The translations under genes and the position numbers were made by a program. The notes under the pieces are model-generated. The model did no database searches and was not told where the DNA came from. It was given only the letters and a program-made list of their open reading frames with translations. Of a DNA stretch of 32,242 bases, positions 7,083-14,858 are shown piece by piece. Source of the stretch: Kitasatospora phosalacinea (GTDB lineage: Bacteria > Actinomycetota > Actinomycetes > Streptomycetales > Streptomycetaceae); NCBI RefSeq assembly GCF_000716545.1, contig NZ_JNWZ01000080.1:1-32242 (forward strand), written 5' to 3'. Positions within the stretch are counted from its first letter, which is position 1. Each line of letters starts with the position of its first letter.

Positions 7083-8017
7083 ACGGGGAGCCGGGAGACG
7101 CCGTACCGGAGCGGTGCGGGGCATCGGCGGCGCCGGACGCCGCCGACGGGCGCTCCGCGCTGCTGGTGGTGCGCCCCGGGTACGGGGCCACCGTGCAGGA
7201 CCTGGGACGCCCCGGGCTGGCCGCGCTCGGAGTCGGACGTTCCGGGGCCGCCGACCGGGGCGCGCTGCGGCTCGCCAACCGCCTGGTGGGCAACCCCGAG
7301 GACGCCGCCGGGCTCGAAATGCCCCTCGGCGGCGTCGAGTTGGAGTTCCGCCGGGCCGCCACCTGCGCGCTCGCCGGAGCCGACTGCCCGGCCTGGGTGA
7401 ACGGCCGCCCGGTCGGCACCCGCACCCCGCTGGCGGTACCGGCCGGGGCCCGGCTGCGGCTCGGCACACCGGTGCGCGGCCTGCGCGTCTACCTCGCCGT
7501 CCGCGGCGGCCTGGACGTCCCCGCCGTCCTGGGCTCCCGCGCCACCGACACCCTCGCCGGACTCGGCCCCGAACGGCTGACCGCCGGCCTGCTGCTGCCC
7601 GTCGGCACCGCCGCCACCGGCTGGCCCGCCGCCGAACACGCCCCGCGCCGCGACCGGACCGGGCCCGTCGTGCTGCGGGTCGTCCCGGGCCCGCGCGACG
7701 ACTGGTTCACCGCCGCCGCGCTGCGCGCCCTGTGCGGCGAGCCGTACACCGTCACCGCCGACAGCGACCGGATCGGCATGCGGCTGGACGGCCCCGCGCT
7801 GGAACGGGCCAGGGGCGGCGAACTGCCCTCCGAGGGCATGGTGGCCGGCGCGCTCCAGGTGCCGCCGTCCGGCCGGCCGATCCTGTTCCTCGCCGACCAC
7901 CCCGTCACCGGCGGGTACCCGGTGATCGCGGTGGTCCGCCGCGCCGACCTGGACGCGGCCGCGCAGGCCCGCCCCGGCGACCCGCTGCGCTTCCGGCTGG
8001 AGGACGCCGGGCGCTGA
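7079..8017 (+). CDS. pxpC: 5-oxoprolinase subunit PxpC (biotin-dependent carboxyltransferase-like)
   Basis: A 312-aa protein of the KipA/allophanate-hydrolase subunit 2 family, with the N-terminal signature GYGATVQDLGRPG near 31-45 and a family C-terminus (LFLADHPVTGGYPVIAVV). It works with PxpB in 5-oxoproline cleavage. The start is the GTG at 7079, whose GTGA overlaps the pxpB stop; the first 25 or so residues before the conserved domain are variable. The complete enzyme needs PxpA, which must be supplied from elsewhere if this pair is active. Confidence 0.9.
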   Translation: MNGEPGDAVPERCGASAAPDAADGRSALLVVRPGYGATVQDLGRPGLAALGVGRSGAADRGALRLANRLVGNPEDAAGLEMPLGGVELEFRRAATCALAGADCPAWVNGRPVGTRTPLAVPAGARLRLGTPVRGLRVYLAVRGGLDVPAVLGSRATDTLAGLGPERLTAGLLLPVGTAATGWPAAEHAPRRDRTGPVVLRVVPGPRDDWFTAAALRALCGEPYTVTADSDRIGMRLDGPALERARGGELPSEGMVAGALQVPPSGRPILFLADHPVTGGYPVIAVVRRADLDAAAQARPGDPLRFRLEDAGR

Positions 8018-8062
8018 CGGGCGGGGCGCCGGGGGACGGGCGCCGACGGGCGGCCGGCCGGT

Positions 8063-9319
8063 TCAGCCGAGGGTGACGACCTTCGCCCAGGACGGCGGGT
8101 CGTCCGGGACGTAGGCCGGGTCGTCCTCGTCCACGACCCGGCGGCGCGGGAACAGGCCGACGACCGTGCGGCACGGCGGCGGGGCGCTCGGCCACGGGGT
8201 CTGGCCGTCGGTCAGCACGACCACCACGTCCGGGGCCGGGCGCCGCCGCAGGGCGGCCGCGAAACCGGCGCGCAGGTCGGTGCCGCCACCGCCGACGAGT
8301 GCCAGCCCGCCCGCGTCGGCCACCTGCTGGACGGCCCGGGCCGCCGCGTCGCAGGAGAGCACCGAGACCAGCTCGCGCCGCCCGCCCACCGCGCGCAGGA
8401 TCGCCGCGGTCTCCAGCAGCGCGGTGCCCAACTCGGCGTCGCTGACCGACCCGGAGGTGTCGACGACCACCGCCACCCGGGGCGGGCGGTGGCGCAGCGA
8501 AGGCAGCACCACCCCGGGCAGACTGGTCGAACGGCGGGCCGGCCGACCGTAGCTGTAGTCCGCGCCCGCGCCCGCCGCCGCGACCACCGAGCGGATCGCC
8601 GCACCGAGCAACCGCCGCCAGGGCTGCGGCGGGTGGAACACCTCGTCGGCCCAGCGCCGCCAGCCCGCCGGGGTGTCACCGGGCCGGGCCAGGATGCCCT
8701 GGGCGACCCGGAAGCGGACCAGGTCGCGCTCGTGGTCGGCCAGGCCGCGCGCGCCGTCCGGGCCGAGCTCCCACTCGCGCTCCAGGCCGTCCGCGCCGCT
8801 GCCGCACTCCAGCCACACCAGGCGCTGGTACTTCGTGTCGATGGTGAACTGCCGCAGGTAGTCCTCCATCAGCCCGTCCCCGGCCAGGCCGAGGGTGGCC
8901 GGGTAGACCGCGTCGGCGGGCCGGACCAGGCCGTCGCCGAACGCGTCGTCGTTGATCTCGCAGTCCGCGGCCAGGTTGACCCGCAGCCGGTCGGCGGGCC
9001 CGTCCAGGTCCAGCGCGCGCATCGCCAGGTCGCCGCGCCGGGCGTGGTCGCGCAGCAGGTGCGAGACCTCGTGGACCCAGACCGAGGCCAACTCCTCCTC
9101 CGGGGTGCGGTCGACGAAACCGGGCGAGACGTAGCACCGCCAGTACCGGTCCACCGCCATGGTCGGCACCCGGCGCGACTCCACCACGTGCATCGCGAAC
9201 AGCGCGGTCGCCAGGTACGGGCGGGCCCGCACCGCGTGCAGCCGGGCCGCGAACAGCTTCCCGGTGTCCAGCCGCAACGGCGTCCGGACGGCCGCCGGTC
9301 CGGCGCCGGGCGCGCTCAT
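8063..9319 (-). CDS. DUF2201-type putative metallopeptidase with VWA-like domain
   Basis: A 418-aa protein. Residues about 15-260 match the DUF2201 metallopeptidase-like domain: the zinc motif HEVSH lies at 83-87 inside VWVHEVSHLLRDH, and AADCEIND at 117-124 may give a third ligand. Residues about 280-418 are a von Willebrand A-like domain with a MIDAS DTSGSVS at 287-293. The ATG at 9319 overlaps the stop of the MoxR ATPase gene (ATGA), so the two are translationally coupled. MoxR/VWA pairs act as chaperone-like modules on partner complexes; here the pair comes with a possible protease. The substrate is unknown. Confidence 0.85.
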   Translation of the reverse strand: MSAPGAGPAAVRTPLRLDTGKLFAARLHAVRARPYLATALFAMHVVESRRVPTMAVDRYWRCYVSPGFVDRTPEEELASVWVHEVSHLLRDHARRGDLAMRALDLDGPADRLRVNLAADCEINDDAFGDGLVRPADAVYPATLGLAGDGLMEDYLRQFTIDTKYQRLVWLECGSGADGLEREWELGPDGARGLADHERDLVRFRVAQGILARPGDTPAGWRRWADEVFHPPQPWRRLLGAAIRSVVAAAGAGADYSYGRPARRSTSLPGVVLPSLRHRPPRVAVVVDTSGSVSDAELGTALLETAAILRAVGGRRELVSVLSCDAAARAVQQVADAGGLALVGGGGTDLRAGFAAALRRRPAPDVVVVLTDGQTPWPSAPPPCRTVVGLFPRRRVVDEDDPAYVPDDPPSWAKVVTLG

Positions 9320-10620
9320 CGGCGGCCCGCCCCGGTGCGGACGCGGGCCGCCGAACGCTCGGCCCGGCGGACGACCTCCAGCGCGCCCGCGAAGCGGTGG
9401 ATCAACTCCGGCACCTCCCACGAGTCCTGGCGCAGCGAGGCGAGCGTGGTCACCGGCACCACCAGCACGTCGGGCGGGCAGCTCTCCAACGCCCGGGCCA
9501 TCAACGCCCAGGCGGACTCCCAGCGTTCACGGGTCGGACGGGAGCGGACGGCGGCCACCACGCCGTCCAGCACGGCCTGCCGCAGGTCGCCCCGCTCGGG
9601 CAGCACGGCGGCGGCCGGATCGGCGAGCAGGTCCTCGGGCGCGGGCAGGTCCATCCGGTCGACGGCGGCCAGGAGTTCGAGCCCCGGCCCGTCGCCGACG
9701 GTGCCGCGCACCAGCAGCGACAGCACCTCGCGGGAGGAGCCGGCCGCCGAACCGAACGCCAGCAGCCGCACCGTCATCTCCCAACTGCGCGGCGACGGCC
9801 AGGCCTTGCCACGGCGGGTCTCGGCGGACGGCAGCCGGTGGGTCAGCTCGGGCCGGACGGTGAGCAGCCCGCACACCGCACGGCGGGCGAACTCGACGGC
9901 CGTGGACAGCCGTTCGGGATCGAGCCGGGGCAACTCGGCCCGCGGCCACACCCCGCCGAGACCGCGCACCACCACCTGCGCGTCGTGCACCCAGTCCAGG
10001 TGGACGAAGCGGTTGGCCAGCGGCGGACTCAGCTCCCAGCCGTCGGCGGCCGAGGCGCGCGGGTTCGCCGCCGCCACGATCCGCACCCCCGGCGGGAGCC
10101 GGAGGGACCCGATCCGCCGTTCCAGGACCAGCCGGAGCAACGCGGCCTGCACGGCGGGCGGGGCGGTGGACAACTCGTCGAGGAACAGCAGCCCGCGGCC
10201 CTGCCGGACCAGCCGCACCGCCCAGTCCGGCGGCGCCAGCGGCACGCCCTGCGCGGCCGGGTCGTCACCGATCACCGGCAGACCGGAGAAGTCGGACGGC
10301 TCGTGGACGCTGGCGATCACCGTGGTGAGCGGCAGGTCGAGTTCGGCGGCGAGCCGGGTCAGCGCCGCGGTCTTGCCGATGCCGGGCTCGCCCCACAGCA
10401 GAACCGGCAGGTCGGCGGCGACGGCGAGGGTCAGCGCCTCGGTCTGGAGGTCCTGGCGGGGCTCGGTGCTGGACTCCTTCAGGAGGTCCAGCAGCCGTTC
10501 GGCGACGGCGAGTCGGGGCGGGAGGAGAGGAGCGGCCCGGGGAACGGCCCGGGGAACGGGCCGGGGATCGGACTGGGAATCGGACTGGGGACCGGACTGG
10601 GGCATGACGGAAGAAGGCAC
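9316..10620 (-). CDS. MoxR-family AAA+ ATPase
   Basis: A 434-aa protein. Walker A GEPGIGKT is at 77-84, Walker B LLFLDE at 144-149 and sensor-1 AAANP at 183-187, all intact. MoxR ATPases remodel partner proteins together with VWA-domain proteins. Residues 8-32 are low complexity (PQSGPQSDSQSDP then PVPRAVPRA), encoded by imperfect tandem 12-base units around 10530-10605, and probably disordered. The GTG at 10620 is chosen because AGGTGGA precedes it by about 9 bases; the ATG at 10605 has no ribosome-binding site. It is the second gene of a three-gene operon. Confidence 0.88.
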   Translation of the reverse strand: MPSSVMPQSGPQSDSQSDPRPVPRAVPRAAPLLPPRLAVAERLLDLLKESSTEPRQDLQTEALTLAVAADLPVLLWGEPGIGKTAALTRLAAELDLPLTTVIASVHEPSDFSGLPVIGDDPAAQGVPLAPPDWAVRLVRQGRGLLFLDELSTAPPAVQAALLRLVLERRIGSLRLPPGVRIVAAANPRASAADGWELSPPLANRFVHLDWVHDAQVVVRGLGGVWPRAELPRLDPERLSTAVEFARRAVCGLLTVRPELTHRLPSAETRRGKAWPSPRSWEMTVRLLAFGSAAGSSREVLSLLVRGTVGDGPGLELLAAVDRMDLPAPEDLLADPAAAVLPERGDLRQAVLDGVVAAVRSRPTRERWESAWALMARALESCPPDVLVVPVTTLASLRQDSWEVPELIHRFAGALEVVRRAERSAARVRTGAGRR

Positions 10621-10701
10621 GGGTGATCCACCTGGGGTCGGGGAACGGGTGACGGGAGGTTCGAGGGCACGGCGGCGGGGCAGGGCGAGGAGCTGTCAGC
10701 C

Positions 10702-12087
10702 CTACCGGCCGTTCCAGTGCTTCCGGGAGCGGGTGGGCGCGCGGTGCGGCCGGCCGTGCGGGCGCGGGTCGCCCGGCGCGTGGACGGGAGCGGTGTCGTA
10801 GCGGCTGCGCCCGGGTTCCAGGCCGGCCGCGTGCAGGCTGTGGACCAGGCGCCGCCAGACGTCGTCCTCCAGCGCCTCGGCCAGCGGCCCGGCGCGCAGG
10901 ACGGCCTCCGCGCCGACGAGCCGGCGCACGGCGGCCAGCGCCCCGTCGCGGTCGCCGTGCAGCAGCCGCTGCCGGATGGCGTCCAGGTCCTCCGGCTGCC
11001 GGTGCGCGCGGTCGATCGCCCGCAGGCACGGCAGCGGGGGCCCGCCGAACGCCGCCAGCACCTCCTCGCGCCGCAGCTGCTCCGGGTCGTGGTCGAGCGG
11101 GACGAGCACCCCGTCGACCACCGCGATCCGGTGCGTCGCGCCACGGCACTCCACCGTCAACGGCCCGTCCCCGTCCGAGCGCCGGGTGCGGTCGGGAACG
11201 GCCGGCCGGTGGCCCGGCACGAGCGCGGCGGCCACCAGCGGATGCAGCGCGTCCGGCCCGATCAGCCCGGCGCGGAGCAGCAGCAGGTCGGGCGGCGTCC
11301 ACGTCGCCGCGTCCGGCAGGACGGCGAGGCCGCGCGCCCGGTGCCGGGTCGCCGTCCAGGCGGACGGCGGTGGGTGCGGCGGCCCGGCCGGTGGCGCGTT
11401 CCGGGGTGCGGCCGGTGGACCGCCGAGCAGCAGGTGCCGCCGGTGGGCGAGCCGCACCGAGACGGGGGCGTCGTCCGGCAGGCCGTCCGCCGCGCGCACC
11501 AGTCGGGCTTCGAACTCCCAGGCCGCGTAGGCGAGGTGACCATCGGTCAGTTCCGCCGTGCGGGCGGCGAGTTCGAGGGCTCGACGGGCGTCCCAGAGGT
11601 GCCGGTGCAGGTCCAGGCGGAAGCGCGGGTCGGGGCGCGGCCCGGGGGGTCCGTCCGGGCGCCCGTCGGCGTCCCACAGCGCCAGCGTGACGCGTTGGCC
11701 CGCCGCCGCGCAGCCGGGTGCGGTGCGGGCCACCAGGTGCAGCGGCGCCCCGTCCCCGTCGCGCGGGTAGCGGGCCAGGGTCAGCGTCAGCCCGGGCCGC
11801 AGCACCCCGTCCGGGGCGATCCGCGGCAGGTGCCAACGCAGCAGGTCGGGGGCCAGGTGCCGCAGGTCGGCGCGGAGCCGCCCGGTCAGTTCCGACCCGT
11901 ACGTGCGGGTGACGGCGCGCGGTTCGAAATCCGGATCGCATCCGGCCGCCGCGCAGGCTCCGCCCCAATCACCCAGCGCACGGCGGGCGGTGGCGGTCTC
12001 GATCATGGTCGGGGGGACGGCGAAACGCCGGACGCGCGACCAGAAGCTGTTGCGGGTGTCCTCGTCCAGGAGGGAAGTGGCGTCCAT
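10702..12087 (-). CDS. Unknown protein, first gene of the MoxR/VWA operon
   Basis: A 461-aa Arg/Ala/Leu-rich protein with no family I recognise. It has no signal peptide or membrane segment, so it is probably cytoplasmic. The C-terminal 40 residues are basic and Pro/His-rich. The ATG at 12087 is taken as the start, although GGAGGT lies about 27 bases upstream; an in-frame GTG at 12093 is an alternative. It is 81 bases upstream of the MoxR gene and shares its promoter. By position it is a likely third component or client adaptor of the MoxR/VWA module, but that is inference. Confidence 0.75.
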   Translation of the reverse strand: MDATSLLDEDTRNSFWSRVRRFAVPPTMIETATARRALGDWGGACAAAGCDPDFEPRAVTRTYGSELTGRLRADLRHLAPDLLRWHLPRIAPDGVLRPGLTLTLARYPRDGDGAPLHLVARTAPGCAAAGQRVTLALWDADGRPDGPPGPRPDPRFRLDLHRHLWDARRALELAARTAELTDGHLAYAAWEFEARLVRAADGLPDDAPVSVRLAHRRHLLLGGPPAAPRNAPPAGPPHPPPSAWTATRHRARGLAVLPDAATWTPPDLLLLRAGLIGPDALHPLVAAALVPGHRPAVPDRTRRSDGDGPLTVECRGATHRIAVVDGVLVPLDHDPEQLRREEVLAAFGGPPLPCLRAIDRAHRQPEDLDAIRQRLLHGDRDGALAAVRRLVGAEAVLRAGPLAEALEDDVWRRLVHSLHAAGLEPGRSRYDTAPVHAPGDPRPHGRPHRAPTRSRKHWNGR

Positions 12088-12142
12088 CAGCACGCACTTC
12101 GGAAGGACGGGACCTCCAATCCGTGAGTAGTCATCGCCGGTG

Positions 12143-12171
12143 ATCGTAGCCGCAGATCGGCGAACTGTCAG
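12143..12171 (-). promoter_or_regulatory. Candidate promoter of the MoxR/VWA operon
   Basis: On the minus strand, CTGACA (12166-12171), a 17-base spacer and TACGAT (12143-12148), close to the vegetative consensus. The leader to the ATG at 12087 is about 50 bases and contains GGAGGT. The rest of the 211-base gap up to 12298 holds the upstream region of the MpaB-type gene; TAAGGT at 12242-12247 is a possible plus-strand -10 with no convincing -35. Confidence 0.6.
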
Positions 12172-12298
12172 CCCTGTTGCGCCGACCCGGCCCGCTTCCC
12201 CGCCGCCGCCCAGGCCCGCCTGCCCGCGTGCCGCCCCGACGTAAGGTGGGCGGCAAGGGGCCGCAGCGGCCCGGGGCGGACCGGAACGGCGGTGGAGG

Positions 12299-13288
12299 AT
12301 GTCGGACGGGCGGATCGCGGACAGGCGGATCGCGGCGGGCGCGGAACGGCCGGGACGGCCGGGACGGCCACGGCCGGTGGAGGCGCTGCGGCTGCGGCTG
12401 CTGCGGGAGGTCAACTCCACCGTGCACGGTGCCGACCTGCACCTGGAGCGCTACGACCGCCCGCCCGGCGACCCCGGGCTGTTCGGCCCGGACAGCGTGG
12501 TGTGGCAGGTGCACGGACACCCCGCCGGCATGCTGGTCGGCGGGTTCGCGGCGCTGATGCTCCAGGCGCTGCACCCGGTGGCGATGCGCGCCGTCGCCGA
12601 GCACTCCGACTACCGCACCGACCCGGTCGGCCGACTGCACCGCACCGCCCGGTTCGTCTCCACCACCACGCTCGGCTCCTCCGCCGCCGCCGAGGCCGCG
12701 ATCTCCGACGTCCGCCGAATCCACGGCCACGTCCGCGGCCGCGACACCGGGGGCCGCCCGTACCGGGCCGACGACCCCGACCTGCTGTGCTGGGTGCACA
12801 CCGCCGAGACGGCCTGCTTCCTGGCGGGACACCAAGTCTTCGCGGGCGCGGGAAGGTTGAGCCCGGCGCAGTGCGACGACTACCTCGCCGAGGTCGCGCA
12901 GATCGGCCAACTCCTGGGCGCGGACGGCGTACCCGTCTCGCGCGCCGGACTCGTCCGCTACCTGGTCGGGGCGCGCGGCGCCCTGCGGGCCACCCCCGAG
13001 GCGCTGGAGGCCGTCGCCCTGCTGCGCGGCTTCGGCCGCACCCGGCGCGAACGCCTCGCCGTCCGGGTGCTCACCAACGCGGCGACCGGCCTGCTGCCCC
13101 ACTGGGCCCGCCGCGCGCTCGGCATCCGCCGCCCCTGGGCCGTGCGCCGCCTCTGGGACCGGCCGCTGGCCCGGCTGCTGGGCGCGGTCATGGTCTGGGC
13201 GTGCGGCCTGTCCCCGATCCGCGCCGCCGCGACCGCCCGGGCCCGGGCGCGGCCGGCCGTCCCGGCGGGCGGCGGCGGGACGCGCTGA
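12299..13288 (+). CDS. Oxygenase MpaB family protein (DUF2236)
   Basis: A 329-aa protein of the MpaB/latex-clearing-protein-like family, a heme-oxygenase type fold. Family-like segments are LQALHPVAMRAVAEHSDYRTDPVGRLHRTA and, further on, DLLCWVHTAETACFLAG, which holds a conserved His. Members include oxygenases of unknown substrate and MpaB of mycophenolic acid biosynthesis. The ATG at 12299 abuts GGTGGAGG with no spacer, so the true start may be the in-frame GTG at 12377; the first 26 residues are Arg/Gly-rich and not conserved. It is divergent from the MoxR operon and ends before a strong terminator. Confidence 0.82.
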   Translation: MSDGRIADRRIAAGAERPGRPGRPRPVEALRLRLLREVNSTVHGADLHLERYDRPPGDPGLFGPDSVVWQVHGHPAGMLVGGFAALMLQALHPVAMRAVAEHSDYRTDPVGRLHRTARFVSTTTLGSSAAAEAAISDVRRIHGHVRGRDTGGRPYRADDPDLLCWVHTAETACFLAGHQVFAGAGRLSPAQCDDYLAEVAQIGQLLGADGVPVSRAGLVRYLVGARGALRATPEALEAVALLRGFGRTRRERLAVRVLTNAATGLLPHWARRALGIRRPWAVRRLWDRPLARLLGAVMVWACGLSPIRAAATARARARPAVPAGGGGTR

Positions 13289-13333
13289 CCGCCCGCGCGG
13301 GCGCACCACGGGCGTAGGGGGGCCGGGCACGGC

Positions 13334-13380
13334 GGAGCGGCCGCCGTACCGGGGCTGGGTTCCGGTACGACGGCCGCTCC
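13334..13380. terminator. Strong stem-loop terminator
   Basis: Arms 13334-13352 and 13362-13380 are 19 bases with one mismatch around a 9-base loop. It lies between convergent genes, 46 bases after the MpaB-type stop and 43 bases before the bL37 stop, and probably serves both. Confidence 0.85.
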
Positions 13381-13422
13381 GTCGTCGTCAGCGGTCAGCG
13401 GTGGGTGCGGGGCGCACGGACG

Positions 13423-13500
13423 TCAGCACTGGGGCCGACGGCGGTGGTTCGCTCCGCGCCTCGCGCGGGCCTTCTTCTTGCGACGGCGCTTCGACGACAT
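13423..13500 (-). CDS. Ribosomal protein bL37 (25 aa)
   Basis: A 25-residue, very basic protein beginning MSSKRRRKKKARARRGAN and ending HRRRPQC. Streptomycetes carry a conserved very short protein of this pattern (Arg/Lys block, then AN and RPQ). It corresponds to bL37, the small 50S protein first defined in mycobacteria. The ATG at 13500 has a strong GAGGAG ribosome-binding site. This copy departs from the usual sequence in its second half (RARRGANHRRR), and its final residue is Cys rather than the usual Ser. It is easily missed because of its size. Confidence 0.8.
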   Translation of the reverse strand: MSSKRRRKKKARARRGANHRRRPQC

Positions 13501-13703
13501 GGCCTCTCCTCTCACGGCGGTGCACGACGACCCCCCGTCCACCGTGCCCCGTACGGCCCGAACCCGCCAGCCGAGCCCCGGAAGCCGGATGACGCCCGAG
13601 ACCGAGAACGGCCGGAACCGGCCGGGCGGGAGGCCGGGAGGCCGGGAGCACGACATCGAGGGGCTTCGGGCGGCGGATCCCGGTTAGACGGCAAGGAACA
13701 TCA

Positions 13704-13742
13704 GTCCGGCCGCTCATCAGAACGTCCGTCCGGCCGTTGATC
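13704..13742. repeat. Imperfect 15-bp direct repeat upstream of the WhiB-like gene
   Basis: GTCCGGCCGCTCATC (13704-13718) and GTCCGGCCGTTGATC (13728-13742) match at 13 of 15 positions with a 24-base period. They lie 27 bases before the start of the WhiB-like gene and could be regulator sites. I cannot define promoter hexamers nearby. Confidence 0.45.
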
Positions 13743-13768
13743 CGACCAACCGACGGAAGGAGCACCCG

Positions 13769-14083
13769 ATGACCGTGATCTCCCGCCTGCCCGGCGCCCT
13801 CGAGGAGGAGTGGGACTGGCAGCTCAGCGGTGCCTGCCGCGCCGCCGACTCCCAGCTGTTCTTCCACCCCGCCGGGGAGCGCGGCCAGGCCCACGACGAC
13901 CGCGACCGCGCCGCCAAGGCCGTCTGCGCCCGCTGCCCCGTCCGCGAACACTGCCTCCGGCACGCCCTGGCCACCCACGAGCGCTACGGCGTCTGGGGCG
14001 GCTGCACCGAGGAGGAGCGGCGCGGGATACTGCGCCGCCGACGCAACCGCAACCGCACGCGCAGCCGCTCCCGCACCCGCTGA
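13769..14083 (+). CDS. WhiB-family transcriptional regulator, WhiD/WhiB3-like
   Basis: A 104-aa WhiB-like protein. Four cysteines, C23, C53, C56 and C62 (C-X29-C-X2-C-X5-C), form the [4Fe-4S] binding set, and GVWGG at 74-78 is the hallmark turn that contacts sigma factor region 4. The N-terminus (SRLPG then WDWQL, ACR, LFFHP.GERG) is typical of the WhiD (Streptomyces) / WhiB3 (Mycobacterium) subgroup. The C-terminus is a basic tail (about 87-104), a probable DNA-binding element. A fifth cysteine, C79, replaces the usual Leu or Met after GVWGG. The ATG at 13769 has an AAGGAG site. It is probably a paralogue of WhiD rather than WhiD itself. Confidence 0.9.
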   Translation: MTVISRLPGALEEEWDWQLSGACRAADSQLFFHPAGERGQAHDDRDRAAKAVCARCPVREHCLRHALATHERYGVWGGCTEEERRGILRRRRNRNRTRSRSRTR

Positions 14084-14096
14084 ACCGGCGGCGGGC

Positions 14097-14121
14097 GCGC
14101 GGCCCGCGGCGCGGGCCGCGC
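14097..14121 (+). terminator. Stem-loop after the WhiB-like gene
   Basis: A perfect 12-bp inverted repeat (14097-14108 with 14110-14121) around one base, just after the WhiB-like stop. It is the first of two tandem hairpins. Confidence 0.65.
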
Positions 14122-14136
14122 ACGGTCACGCACGAA

Positions 14137-14165
14137 GAGGCGGTCCCCGGAGCGGGGACCGCCTC
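14137..14165. terminator. Second stem-loop terminator
   Basis: A perfect 13-bp inverted repeat (14137-14149 with 14153-14165) with a 3-base loop, followed on the plus strand by TCGCTGTGTCTCT. It lies between convergent genes and probably terminates both the WhiB-like gene and the sigma operon from the other side. Confidence 0.85.
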
Positions 14166-14247
14166 TCGCTGTGTCTCTGACGCGCCCGTGCGCCCGTGTG
14201 TCGTCCTTCCGGGGCGGTGCGACGCCGGACCGGTCCCGTACGGGCGG

Positions 14248-14715
14248 TCAGGCGAGCAGTCGGGTGGCGTCGATCTCCGCCCAGATCGACTTGCCCTGGG
14301 AGTGCCGGTCCGCGCCCCAGCGGTCGGCGGTGCGCTGCACGATGTACAGCCCGTGCCCGCCGGGCACGCCCGGCTGGTGCGGGGTGCGCAGCGTCGGCAG
14401 CACGTCGGACGCGTCGGACACCTCGATGCGAAGCCGGGCGGGCGTCGCGTCGAGGACCAGCTCCAGCGGGCCGCCGGCGTGCAGCATCGCGTTGCCGACC
14501 AGTTCGGCGACCAGCAGCACGACGTCCTCGGCGAGGTCCGGATCGGGTGGTGCGGACCACGACCAGTCGCCGAGCGCCTCCGCGGTGAACGCCCGGGCAC
14601 GGGCCACCGGGCGGGGCACGCCCACCAGTCGCAGGCGGCGACGCTGCCCGCCGGGGGGCAGCGCGGCCCCGGCGCCCGGACGGTCGCCGTCCAGGGTTCC
14701 CCGGCTCGGTGTCAC
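14248..14715 (-). CDS. Anti-sigma factor kinase, HATPase_c_2 domain (RsbW/SpoIIAB-like)
   Basis: A 155-aa protein of the serine-kinase anti-sigma factor family. The N box (LVAELVGNAMLHAGG) and the G1 box (GGHGLYIVQ) of the GHKL ATPase fold are visible. The substrate and partner are inferred to be the STAS protein and the sigma factor encoded upstream: RsbW-type kinases hold the sigma factor until the dephosphorylated STAS protein takes their place. The GTG at 14715 has a GAAGGGAA site. About 36 residues before the domain are variable. It is the last of three same-strand genes, 143 bases after the STAS gene. Confidence 0.85.
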   Translation of the reverse strand: MTPSRGTLDGDRPGAGAALPPGGQRRRLRLVGVPRPVARARAFTAEALGDWSWSAPPDPDLAEDVVLLVAELVGNAMLHAGGPLELVLDATPARLRIEVSDASDVLPTLRTPHQPGVPGGHGLYIVQRTADRWGADRHSQGKSIWAEIDATRLLA

Positions 14716-14858
14716 GTACGGGTTCCCTTCGTTCTCGACGGCGCTATCACAGGCTCACGGGCCGTTCTCACAGGTCGGTTTCCCGACCGCACCAGGATTA
14801 TGCCCAGTGCGGCCGACAGTACGGATACGGGCGGGGGACCGGCATGCGGGCGGGCTGG

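Noticed and set aside
12168..13330. Minus-strand open frames opposite the MpaB-type gene
   Set aside because: Shadow frames: Arg/Pro/Gly-rich translation, no ribosome-binding site, and the plus strand carries a recognisable family.
13388..13978. 196-aa minus-strand frame overlapping bL37 and the WhiB-like gene
   Set aside because: It overlaps a convincing WhiB-like gene and is out of frame with bL37, which has its own strong ribosome-binding site.
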